From positions 1-64,000 of the forward strand of contig JADZFO010000021.1 in NCBI GenBank assembly GCA_020849855.1: a stretch of DNA of 64,000 nucleotides, written 5' to 3'. The DNA comes from a bacterium (lineage in GTDB: Bacteria; 4484-113; JAFGCY01). The translations under genes and the position numbers were made by a program. Under the pieces are notes generated by a model. The model saw only the letters and a program-made list of their open reading frames with translations. It was not told the origin of the DNA and ran no database searches. The first letter of the stretch is position 1. Each line of letters begins with the position of its first letter. Of this stretch, positions 9,477-17,249 are shown one piece after another.

Positions 9477-10304
9477 TTAATGGCCGCCCTTCTCTTCCAG
9501 CGGCGCGATGAGGATGTTGCAGGAGTGGCTGTCTTCGGTCCACTCGAGCTTCACATCAATATCGAGCTCGCACTTGCCACGGGTCTCGATAAGGTAATCC
9601 CGCAGGGTTTGTTCCACCTGCTCGCTGGTGGTGCCGCGGGTGAAGATGAAGGCGTGGTCGAATTCATAGAGCAGCAGCTCGCCGCGCTCCTCAGCCCGGG
9701 CGGCTTCGATCTGGTACCAGCTAGCCTCGACGATCTGGGCCTCCGGCGCGCCGATGCTAGTCAGGGCCGAGGCCAGTGACTGGGCCTGTTCCAGGGTCGC
9801 GCCGATCAGGGCTAGACTGACGGTGTACTGGCCGTCCTTCACGTCCTGGCCGCCGTTGATGCTCAGCTGGTCCGGCTGGATGCCGCTGTCCTTGACCCAC
9901 TGCGCAATGACCCGCTGGCCGGCTTCATGCATCTCGCGCGTCGGCTCATGCGGGCCAAGGGCAAAGATCAGCACATAGCCGCCAGAGGCGGCTTCGAGCC
10001 GCGGAGCGTACTTCGTGCCGCCGGCAAAGGGCAGCAACTGGCTGAGTGCTGCCAGCAGCAGGAGCGCGGCGAGGCCGGCGGCAAGTTTCAGGGGCAGGCT
10101 GCGGCCGCCCAGGATCCGGTCAAACAATCCCATGTGTGAATGCTCCTTGGTAATGTGAGTGGTGGCTGCTTCAAGCCTGGCCAGCTGAGCCTCTCGCCCG
10201 GGCGCCGTCTGGCATTCCAGGCGCAGGCCGGAAAAAGCCCCGGCCAAATCGTCGGCCTCGCTGACAGCATTGGGCTTAAGCCCGGGATCTGGCAGGTTAA
10301 ACAT
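9477..10304 (-). CDS. single-pass membrane protein, candidate anti-sigma factor
   Basis: I chose the ATG at 10304 because GGAGGAATGCC precedes it; it then lies inside the last codons of the sigma factor gene, an 8-base overlap. The 275-residue product has a cytoplasmic part of about 60-70 residues, a membrane helix (LPLKLAAGLAALLLLAALSQLLPF) and an outer domain of about 190 residues. That topology, and the coupling to an ECF sigma gene, fits an anti-sigma factor. I do not see the usual HxxxCxxC zinc motif, so the call rests on context. A longer reading from 10382 is unlikely. Confidence 0.5.
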   Translation of the reverse strand: MFNLPDPGLKPNAVSEADDLAGAFSGLRLECQTAPGREAQLARLEAATTHITKEHSHMGLFDRILGGRSLPLKLAAGLAALLLLAALSQLLPFAGGTKYAPRLEAASGGYVLIFALGPHEPTREMHEAGQRVIAQWVKDSGIQPDQLSINGGQDVKDGQYTVSLALIGATLEQAQSLASALTSIGAPEAQIVEASWYQIEAARAEERGELLLYEFDHAFIFTRGTTSEQVEQTLRDYLIETRGKCELDIDVKLEWTEDSHSCNILIAPLEEKGGH

Positions 10305-10854
10305 GGCATTCCTCCGATGCCGGCGCCACGGCGCCGGCCGGCTGGCCCTTGGCGAGCTGCTCGCGAAGGGCAGCCCGGCCACGGTGCAGACGCGCCTGCA
10401 GCGCTGCCAGGCTGATCCCGAGGGCCTGCGCGCATTCCTGCTGGCTCAGGCCCTCGAGGTAAAAGAGGCTCAGTTCAAGACGCTGCTGGCGGGGCAGGGC
10501 GCGCAGCGCCGCCGCCAGTTCCGCGCAGCGCGGGTCATCCAGGGCCGCGGCCGCGACCCAGGCCAACTGTTCCTCCCGGCGCTGCTCGCTTTGGCGGCTG
10601 CGCCGGGTGTTCAGAAAGCGCGAGCGGATGATGGACAGCAGCCAGCCCCGGAAGCCGGCGTCGTCCCTAAGCTGATCCAGACGCTGCAGCGCCAGTACCA
10701 GTGAGTCGTGCAGCAGGTCCTCAGCGTCCTGCCGGTTGGCGGCCAGCAGGCAGCAATAACGCCAGGCGCAGTCATAGACGCTCTGGCTGAGCAGATCCTC
10801 CAGACAGCGCTGGCGCGCTTCCTGCTGATAGCGCTGGATTGGCCTCACATGCAT
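10297..10854 (-). CDS. ECF-type RNA polymerase sigma-70 factor
   Basis: The 185-residue protein has sigma region 2 (AWRYCCLLAANRQDAEDLLHDSLVLALQRLDQ and FRGWLLSIIRSRFLN) and region 4 (LRALPRQQRLELSLFYLEGLSQQECAQALG, then a LQARLHRGRAALRE helix). It should recruit RNA polymerase to a specific set of promoters. The start at 10854 (MHVRPIQRY) gives the normal ECF length; an upstream ATG at 10980 would run across the coaD promoter. It is followed by, and overlaps, the candidate anti-sigma gene, and diverges from coaD. I cannot assign its regulon. Confidence 0.88.
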   Translation of the reverse strand: MHVRPIQRYQQEARQRCLEDLLSQSVYDCAWRYCCLLAANRQDAEDLLHDSLVLALQRLDQLRDDAGFRGWLLSIIRSRFLNTRRSRQSEQRREEQLAWVAAAALDDPRCAELAAALRALPRQQRLELSLFYLEGLSQQECAQALGISLAALQARLHRGRAALREQLAKGQPAGAVAPASEECHV

Positions 10855-10916
10855 AAGACACAGCCGCGGGGGCAGATCTTGCCTCCCGGGGAGGGAAAAC
10901 CTGAATTCTGTTCGTG

Positions 10917-10922
10917 TATCAT
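10917..10922 (+). promoter_or_regulatory. -10 box for a probable leaderless coaD transcript
   Basis: TATCAT ends 7 bases before the coaD ATG, and there is no Shine-Dalgarno between them. Transcription would start at or next to the A of ATG. It is one of the clearest members of a recurring arrangement in this window. Confidence 0.5.
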
Positions 10923-10929
10923 CCACTGC

Positions 10930-11415
10930 ATGGACACTGCAGTCTACGCCGGGACCTTCGATCCGGTCACCTATGGGCACCTGGATATCGCCCGGCGGGC
11001 CAGCGAAGTCTGCCAGCGCCTGATCGTCGCCACCACAAATACGGTCACCAAACAGCCGCTATTCAGCCTTGACGAGCGTACGACCCTGCTTTATGAGGCG
11101 CTCAAGGAGCTGCCGGGCGTCGAAGTGGCCTCCTTCAGCGGCCTGCTGGTGGACTTTTGCCGCTCTGTGGGCGCCAAGACCATCGTCCGCGGCCTCCGGG
11201 CGGTCAGCGATTTTGAGTATGAATTTGAAATTGCAATGATGAACCGCAGTCTGGCGCCGGATATAGAGACGATCTTCCTGGTAGCTAATCCAGAATATAT
11301 GTTTGTCTCCTCCAGCCTGATCAAGGCTGTGGCTTCCAGCGGCGGGGATGTGAGCCAGTTTGTGCCCCCCGAGGCGCTGGATGCTATAATCCGCAGACTT
11401 GCTCCGAGGCTTTAG
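10930..11415 (+). CDS. coaD: phosphopantetheine adenylyltransferase
   Basis: CoaD transfers AMP from ATP to 4'-phosphopantetheine, the penultimate step of coenzyme A synthesis. The 161 residues match the family in length. The nucleotidyltransferase signature GTFDPVTYGHLDIARRA is at residues 8-24, with the T-Y-G-H motif at the active site, followed by RGLRAVSDFEYEFEIAMMN and the C-terminal SSSLIK. The start at 10930 is fixed by the conserved MDTAVYAGTFDP; longer upstream readings would be antisense to the sigma gene. The next gene follows after 37 bases. Confidence 0.96.
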   Translation: MDTAVYAGTFDPVTYGHLDIARRASEVCQRLIVATTNTVTKQPLFSLDERTTLLYEALKELPGVEVASFSGLLVDFCRSVGAKTIVRGLRAVSDFEYEFEIAMMNRSLAPDIETIFLVANPEYMFVSSSLIKAVASSGGDVSQFVPPEALDAIIRRLAPRL

Positions 11416-11452
11416 CGGCAGACCCGCGCAGCTTTGGCGCACAGGGCGGATC

Positions 11453-11968
11453 ATGTCAACAGGTTCTGACCCCATCAGCGAAGTTGAGCGGCTCCTTGAG
11501 GAGCTGGAATCCTACGCGGAAAAATCCCCCTGGTACATGCCAAACAAGGTTGTCGTGCGGGATGAGGACTTCTTCCGCATTACGCACCGCATCCGGGAAC
11601 TTCTGCCCAGCGAACTGGCTGAGGCGCGGCAGCTGCTGGAGAAGCGCGAGGCGATCCTGAAAAACGCGCAGGAAGAGCACCGCCGGATCCTGGAGAGCGC
11701 TGAGCGCCGCATGGAGGACATGCTCAGCCAGGAGCAGATCGTGATTGCCGCGAGGCAGGAGGCCGAGCGAGTACTGGACAAGGCCCGCAGCGATGGCGAA
11801 GGGATCAAGCGCGATGCGCTGGTCTATACCGCGGAGCTTCTCGAGGACATGGAGAAGCAGTTCCAGCAGACCCTGCAGACAGTGATTAAAGGTAAGCAGT
11901 TTATTGAGGCCGAACTTGGCCCCGGCCGGCCGGCCGCTCCGGCGCCGGCCGCGGACAACCCGGCCTGA
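11453..11968 (+). CDS. coiled-coil protein downstream of coaD
   Basis: The 171-residue protein is mostly a long charged helix (about residues 50-145) rich in Glu, Arg and Ala, with an Ala/Pro tail. The segment WYMPNKVVVRDEDFFRITHRIRELLP, followed by EARQLLEKREAILKNAQEEH, is the most conserved-looking part. It resembles the ATP synthase b-subunit-like coiled-coil proteins often found next to coaD, but it has no membrane helix. A TATAAT at 11385-11390, within the 3' end of coaD, could give it its own promoter. Function is unknown. Confidence 0.7.
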   Translation: MSTGSDPISEVERLLEELESYAEKSPWYMPNKVVVRDEDFFRITHRIRELLPSELAEARQLLEKREAILKNAQEEHRRILESAERRMEDMLSQEQIVIAARQEAERVLDKARSDGEGIKRDALVYTAELLEDMEKQFQQTLQTVIKGKQFIEAELGPGRPAAPAPAADNPA

Positions 11969-12119
11969 TCTGGCTGGCCGGCGTAGTTCCGGCGGGAAGA
12001 GGGCCCCGATGGGCAGGAATTGGCGGAAGCTGCGCAGAGGCATAGCCTTGCCCCTGCGTGGGTATAAAATGTAGTGCTACGGGAATAGCATCATGGGCAT
12101 CGGGCAGAGAGGAGTAGAA

Positions 12120-14258
12120 ATGAACTTGAGCCTGTTCACGCGCGGACTTGCTGCGCTTGGCTTGCTGCTGCTGCTGGCCGCGGTTTCCTGCGGCGGCGGC
12201 GGCGGAACAACGACCCCGGTGGGCGGCGGTGTGATCGACAACGGCGACAACAACGTCCCGCCGATCGATATCGACGGCCCTACCCAGTACCCGGGCCAGC
12301 AGCCCGGCCAGATCCCTGATCCGACAGACCCGGATGGGGATCCCGTGGTGCCGGACCGTGGCCCCTTCGACTTCGGTAACAACGTCTTCGCGATCCCCGC
12401 GGACTCCAACCGCGTGGGCCGCGTGGTGGCCAACAACTTCTCCCCGGGCCAGAAGGTGGCCTTTGTTGTGGTCAACATGAACCCGGCCTATCTGGATGCG
12501 ACTGACGGCGACGGCGGCGTCTTCCCGACCCTGCCGGAATCCGCCTACAGCTTCAGTGCCGACCTCTTCTTCAAGGGCAGCAGCGCTTCGGGCGACCGGA
12601 TTCAGACCCAGAGCTTCGCTGAGATCGCGCAGAACACCGTGGAGGCCATTGGCGGCCCCGGCCGCTACAGCGGCATGGTGTATGACGGTCAGAAGAAGCC
12701 GGTGGAGAGCATCTACCAGCGCGAAGCAATCGCCAACGGCACGGTGCCCTACAGCGTCGAGCCGGTGCGCAGCGTCAGCGCCATCCAGAAGGGTGAGCTG
12801 CGCTGGTTTGAGAACGTGCCCCCGCGCGACCTGGCCCCGCCGACCATCATCCCCGGCCCGGATGACCCGACCAAGGATGTCAGCGAACTGACCTATCCTC
12901 CGCAGTACAACAGCCAGTCCGGCCGTCTGGTCGCGATCGGCGCGCACTGCCTGGTCTTCCTGTCCACAGAGATCAACGACGGCCACCCGGACAACGTGAC
13001 CTTCACCCAGTCGCGCCTGAACCGCCTGGCCAACGAGTTTGACTCCAAGATCTACGCCATCGCCACCTCCTCTTTCGGCGATGTGAAGAACTACGAGGAC
13101 AACTCGATCTGGCGCGACCTCAACCGCAACCTGGTTCTGACCGGCGATGACTTCGATTCTGAGGGTAACCTGACCGTCGAGCTGGATGGCGAGATCGATA
13201 CCGACCTGCAGGCCGAAAAGCGCATCATCATCTTCATCATGAATGGTGAGGCTGGCGGCTTCTTCGCCTTCGGCCCCGGCGACCCCGACAACGACATCCG
13301 TGCCACTTCCGTGGGCAACTGCCTTTACATTGGTTCGGACAACTTCCCGGCCAATGACGCTGTCTGGGATGCGGCCTTCTCCGTGATGGCCCACGAGTTC
13401 CAGCACAAGCTTTACAACGACCACAACCTGCCGCGCCGCCAGACCAGCTACATGTGGTTCAACGAAGGCCTCAGCCAGCTGTCGATCCACCTCTGCGGCT
13501 ACACGGTCAACTCCGGCAAGATCATCCCCTGGGCGATCGACGGCCAGCTGACCGACTACCTGAACAACACGGCTGGCAGCGCTGTGCCGATGGACGCCAA
13601 CCCCTTCTTCAGCAACCAGTCGCAGTACGGCAACGGCTTCCTGTTCTTCCTGTACCTGTATGAGCACTATGACCCCGGTGTGGGCAAGCGCATCTATCAG
13701 GCCTCGGCAGCCGGCGAGACTGACTTCATCAAGCTGATCGAAGCTGGTGCCCAGCTGACGGTGACCGCCCTGGGTCCGGACAAGCTGGCCGGCACCCCGG
13801 ACGACAACACCTTCCTGTCCGGCGGCGACGGCGTGGTCGGCACGGGTGATGACAAGACCCAGGTCGTCCACGATACCTTCGAGCAGATCTACGCCAAGTT
13901 CGCCATCGCCAACTTCGTTGACGGCATCTACGCCAACAACGAGGAGTTCTTCGACAGCCGCTTCTTCTACAACACCATCGACCTGCGCGGTACGGTCAAC
14001 CTGGTTTCCGGCCAGATCGTCTTGCCGGGCGTGCAGACTGGTGTCTTCCCGACCAATGGCGCTTACCCCGTTAACGTGAATGACCGTCCGGTCATCCCCT
14101 GGGGCTGCGACTACCTGGTCTTCGGCGGCGGCGACGGCCGTGACCTTAAGATCGACTTTGTCTCCGACTCGCTCTTCCGGGTCTTCATGCTGCCGGTCAG
14201 CTTCGACACCGCGACCAACAGCGTGAACATCACCCAGGGCGTGACGATGTCCTACTAG
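12120..14258 (+). CDS. secreted or lipid-anchored gluzincin metallopeptidase (M30-like)
   Basis: The 712-residue protein starts behind GAGAGGAGTAG and has a lipoprotein-type signal ending AAVSC (Cys24), then a Gly/Pro/Asp-rich linker. The zinc motif HEFQH is at residues 425-429 and WFNEGLSQLS places the third ligand at Glu449, an HExxH plus 19-residue spacing with E, as in gluzincins such as hyicolysin (M30). A TATAAA lies 50 bases upstream at 12063. A strong terminator follows. It probably degrades extracellular or periplasmic protein; the substrate is unknown. Codon use is strongly GC-ending. Confidence 0.75.
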   Translation: MNLSLFTRGLAALGLLLLLAAVSCGGGGGTTTPVGGGVIDNGDNNVPPIDIDGPTQYPGQQPGQIPDPTDPDGDPVVPDRGPFDFGNNVFAIPADSNRVGRVVANNFSPGQKVAFVVVNMNPAYLDATDGDGGVFPTLPESAYSFSADLFFKGSSASGDRIQTQSFAEIAQNTVEAIGGPGRYSGMVYDGQKKPVESIYQREAIANGTVPYSVEPVRSVSAIQKGELRWFENVPPRDLAPPTIIPGPDDPTKDVSELTYPPQYNSQSGRLVAIGAHCLVFLSTEINDGHPDNVTFTQSRLNRLANEFDSKIYAIATSSFGDVKNYEDNSIWRDLNRNLVLTGDDFDSEGNLTVELDGEIDTDLQAEKRIIIFIMNGEAGGFFAFGPGDPDNDIRATSVGNCLYIGSDNFPANDAVWDAAFSVMAHEFQHKLYNDHNLPRRQTSYMWFNEGLSQLSIHLCGYTVNSGKIIPWAIDGQLTDYLNNTAGSAVPMDANPFFSNQSQYGNGFLFFLYLYEHYDPGVGKRIYQASAAGETDFIKLIEAGAQLTVTALGPDKLAGTPDDNTFLSGGDGVVGTGDDKTQVVHDTFEQIYAKFAIANFVDGIYANNEEFFDSRFFYNTIDLRGTVNLVSGQIVLPGVQTGVFPTNGAYPVNVNDRPVIPWGCDYLVFGGGDGRDLKIDFVSDSLFRVFMLPVSFDTATNSVNITQGVTMSY

Positions 14259-14291
14259 TCCTTCTGAAGGACTTCCAGCAGCATCGGAACT

Positions 14292-14322
14292 GGGCCACCC
14301 TGCGGGGTGGCCCTTTTCTTTT
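14292..14322 (+). terminator. rho-independent terminator after the M30-like gene
   Basis: A 9-base stem (GGGCCACCC / GGGTGGCCC) with a short loop is followed by TTTTCTTTT. It lies 33 bases after the stop at 14258. Confidence 0.88.
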
Positions 14323-14458
14323 CCGGCGGGAACAGCCGGGCCAGTAATGTAGTCTTGAATAGTTACGCCGGTGGGCTGGCGTTTTTGCGCATCCGGGGGT
14401 TATATTTCAGCAGTACTGCATTCCTGACAGAAGGGCAGTACAGGGCAGGAGGTTTCCC

Positions 14459-16303
14459 ATGCGGGCACTGTTGAAGGCCATGCTACTGGCCACCGGAGCG
14501 CTGGCGCTGCTTTTCATGCTTGCGGCGAAGTCTGCGCGGCAATTGACGGGCATTGATCTGGCACCCTTTGAAGGACGCGAAGTCCTGGTGCTGCGCACCA
14601 GCGGCGGTGTTCCCGCCCCTGGCACATTCCTGGCGGATACCAGCGCCGGCACCCTCAGCTTCATGCTGCGGGGCGTGGGCGCGGATGATCTGAGCCTGCC
14701 GCGCGGAGGCATGCCTCTGGTGCGCAAGGTGGAGCTCGATGCCTCCAGCCCCGACGGCGCCCGCATCACGCTGAGCTTCAGCCGCAGCGAGCTGGCCGAC
14801 CAGCGCTACTTCCGCTTCTCCCAGCCCTCCGACAGCCTGGTGCTGCTGGAAGTGTTCGCGGAGCCCGAAGGCAAGCTGAGCAGCGGGCCGATCACCGACC
14901 CCGAGAAGCTCAGCCCTGCGCCCGACAAGCCGGAAAGCGCTAAAGCCCCCACCAAGCCTGTGACCAGCAAGCCCAGCCCGGTGAACCTGAAGCAGTCCGC
15001 CTGGGAGCCCGAGCAGCTGGGCCTGACGACAGTGGACCTGAGCTCGGCCTCGGCTGAGCAAGTCTTGTCCCTGGCCGCGGCCACGGGCCTGCTGAAGCTT
15101 GACCACACTGCGATCGTGTCCACCGAAGGCCTTGGTGAAGTATCGGTTGACCCGGCGGGGCAAAGCCTGTCCAACTGGGTTAACTCGACGCCTCCGGGCG
15201 AGCTATATCTTTCCGGCAGCCCCGAGCAGATCGCCCAGTTCCTGAAGCTGGCCAGGGAGGACTATGTCAGCCGCCAGCCCAGCCTGGGGCAGTTCTGGTC
15301 GGCTAACCAGCCGCGCCAGCCGCTGCGGGCCCTGACCCTGTCTGCGACAACCGGACCTGGCGCTGCCCCTTCCGCGCTGCGCAGCCGCAGCGTCCCACAG
15401 GGCGACCCTTATCTTGGCTTTGGCTACACACGCGAGCTGCCCGGCGGCGGACGTCTTTCGGATGTGCGCGTGACCCTGCCGGCCACCTCGGGCTTCAATC
15501 TCTATGATGTGCTGAACTATCTCAGCGAAGTCTCCGGCATCTCGATCATGATCGATCCTTATGCCTTTGAGACTCCGACCGGCAGCTCGCGGCCGCCCCT
15601 GGCGCCCGAGCGCCCGGCCAACAATGAACAGGCCGGGTTCCGTCCGGGCTCGGTCTTCGACCCGCAGAACTTCCGCTCCGGAACTGTCGTGGGCAACCTG
15701 AACAACGTGCCCTTTGACCAGGCCCTGCGCCTGATCCTGGAGACGCATGAGCTGGAGTATGTCGTCTACGGCGGCGAAGCCGGCGGCAGCTCCGGCGCCC
15801 CGCAGGAGAGCTTCGGCGAAGGCGGCTATCAAAAGCCGGTGATCCTGGTGACCAGCCGCGAGCGCCTGGAGCAGGAGCTTGAGGGCGAGAACACAGTTGA
15901 GCTTTACCAGCAGCACTATGTCGACCCCTACGAACTGGGCAATATCCTGGGCAGCCTGGATATGCAGCCGTCGGGCTGGTATATCTATGAGGGCAGCGGC
16001 AGTGGTGGCGGCAATGGCGGCTCCGGGGGCGGTGGCAACGGCGGCTCCGGCGGGGGCGGTGGCGGGGGCGGACGCCAGCCTGGCGGCGGCGGGGCCGGCG
16101 GTGGCGGTTCGGGCCTTCCGGGCTCGATCAGCGGCGCCTACCTGCGCAATGCCGACTCCGGTGCGCTGTTCTACCGCGGATCCAGCCGCGATCCGATCTA
16201 TCAGCGCCTGCGCGAAGCAGTGGACAGCGGCCTGCCCGTGATCCGCGTCAAGCTGGCACAGGAGAGCGGGATGCTGGTGACAGGCTTCCTGCTGCCCGAG
16301 TAG
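14459..16303 (+). CDS. AMIN/STN-domain protein resembling PilQ without the secretin pore
   Basis: The 614-residue protein starts behind GCAGGAGG. After a signal or anchor helix (residues 5-23), residues about 30-140 look like an AMIN domain. A Pro/Lys linker follows. Residues about 335-430 look like a secretin short N-terminal (STN) domain: FNLYDVLNYLSEVSGISIMID and VPFDQALRLILETHELEYVVY. Residues about 477-500 look like the start of an N1 domain. Then a poly-Gly/Ser/Asn stretch (about 509-552) and a 60-residue tail end the protein with no pore domain. A TATATT at about 14400 may be the -10 element. It may be a periplasmic partner of a secretin complex. No pil genes are nearby. Confidence 0.65.
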   Translation: MRALLKAMLLATGALALLFMLAAKSARQLTGIDLAPFEGREVLVLRTSGGVPAPGTFLADTSAGTLSFMLRGVGADDLSLPRGGMPLVRKVELDASSPDGARITLSFSRSELADQRYFRFSQPSDSLVLLEVFAEPEGKLSSGPITDPEKLSPAPDKPESAKAPTKPVTSKPSPVNLKQSAWEPEQLGLTTVDLSSASAEQVLSLAAATGLLKLDHTAIVSTEGLGEVSVDPAGQSLSNWVNSTPPGELYLSGSPEQIAQFLKLAREDYVSRQPSLGQFWSANQPRQPLRALTLSATTGPGAAPSALRSRSVPQGDPYLGFGYTRELPGGGRLSDVRVTLPATSGFNLYDVLNYLSEVSGISIMIDPYAFETPTGSSRPPLAPERPANNEQAGFRPGSVFDPQNFRSGTVVGNLNNVPFDQALRLILETHELEYVVYGGEAGGSSGAPQESFGEGGYQKPVILVTSRERLEQELEGENTVELYQQHYVDPYELGNILGSLDMQPSGWYIYEGSGSGGGNGGSGGGGNGGSGGGGGGGGRQPGGGGAGGGGSGLPGSISGAYLRNADSGALFYRGSSRDPIYQRLREAVDSGLPVIRVKLAQESGMLVTGFLLPE

Positions 16304-16321
16304 AACCTGAACGATGAAAAC

Positions 16322-16350
16322 CAAAGGGCGGGGCTACCCGCCCTTTTCTG
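16322..16350. terminator. bidirectional rho-independent terminator
   Basis: A stem of about 9-10 bases (AAAGGGCGGG / CCCGCCCTTT) with a four-base loop is flanked by A- and T-rich runs on both sides. It lies between two convergent genes (stops at 16303 and 16399) and could serve both. Confidence 0.82.
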
Positions 16351-16398
16351 TTATGCCTGCTATCGCCGCCGTACTGAATGGGGCAGCGTAGCGAGGCC

Positions 16399-17100
16399 TT
16401 AGCCCGCGCTGTGCTTGAGGAAGAGCTTGCGCTGCTCGGACAGGAAGTCCTCGAGGTCCTCTTCCTCGCCGCTTTGGACGACGAGAGTCCCGTCGGCCCG
16501 GGCCTCGACACTGCGGCGCAGGCCTTCAAAGAAGAAACTCAGGCGCAGCGAGCGCAGGCTGGCGGCCTTCTGGTCAATGAAATCCATGTCGATGCGGTTG
16601 TCCATCGTCTTGGCGCTGTAGCGCCCGATCAGCCGCGGCTCCACAAAGAAGCCGTCAACCACCATCCCGGCCAGCTGCGCGCTTTCATACATGCGCAGCA
16701 TGTCCTTGATCCAGGTCGAGAGGTCGAGGATGATCGGCTGGGCCGCGGTCTCGCTGCTGGCGCCGGCGCGGGTCAGGGCATCAACCAGCAGGCTGATATC
16801 GCGGCGGCTGCCGCTGGTCTCGGCCAGGCCGCTGGCGAAGTCCACGCTGAAGTGCATAGCGCGGTCGACGGCCACCTGCTCGCTGACCATCTTGTTGCTG
16901 GACTCGTCATAGCGGCGGCCCTCGCGCAGGCGCCGGGTCACCAGTTCAATGCTCACGCGCTCTCCGGCGCGCTCGACGGCAATCACCCGGCTGCCCTGGC
17001 CCTGTTCAAAGGCGAGTTTGGGCAGCCGCTGGGAGATCGAAGTGGCCTGCGAGGCGTCGATGGGCGCAAGGCGGGCGAAACAGAGCTTGGCCTGGGGCAT
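16399..17100 (-). CDS. conserved-looking cytoplasmic protein of unknown function
   Basis: The 233-residue protein has no signal peptide or membrane helix. It reads as an alternating alpha/beta protein with an acidic C-terminus (GEEEDLEDFLSEQRKLFLK). I do not recognise it. There is no Shine-Dalgarno before the ATG at 17100, but TAAACT lies at 17107-17112 on the same strand, six bases from the start, which fits a leaderless transcript. It is divergent from the first PKD lipoprotein gene and convergent with the AMIN/STN gene. Confidence 0.6.
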   Translation of the reverse strand: MPQAKLCFARLAPIDASQATSISQRLPKLAFEQGQGSRVIAVERAGERVSIELVTRRLREGRRYDESSNKMVSEQVAVDRAMHFSVDFASGLAETSGSRRDISLLVDALTRAGASSETAAQPIILDLSTWIKDMLRMYESAQLAGMVVDGFFVEPRLIGRYSAKTMDNRIDMDFIDQKAASLRSLRLSFFFEGLRRSVEARADGTLVVQSGEEEDLEDFLSEQRKLFLKHSAG

Positions 17101-17199
17101 GGCTCTAGTTTACAAGGCGCAGTCAGCCTGGCGCACCAACACGCGGGCGCCTCGATTGGCTGCAAGCGCAAACTTGGTTCATCCGCTGGCGCATCTGGG

Positions 17200-17205
17200 T
17201 ATAAT
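17200..17205 (+). promoter_or_regulatory. -10 box TATAAT upstream of the first PKD lipoprotein
   Basis: GGGTATAAT occurs 45 bases before the ATG at 17250. The same GGGTATAAT sequence recurs at 24897-24905 before the fourth family member and at 59360-59368 before thpR. No good -35 hexamer is visible at any of the three. Confidence 0.5.
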
Positions 17206-17249
17206 CGGCGGTTGCCCGCTGGTCCACTGCCGGCAGGCCGGAGGTGGAA

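Noticed and set aside
11453-11968. ATP synthase b subunit
   Set aside because: There is no membrane helix and no other ATP synthase gene; only the coiled coil is similar.
11901-13871. 656-codon open frame antisense to the M30-like gene
   Set aside because: Val/Gly/His-rich shadow of a GC-rich gene; the plus strand has signal peptide, zinc motif, Shine-Dalgarno and terminator.
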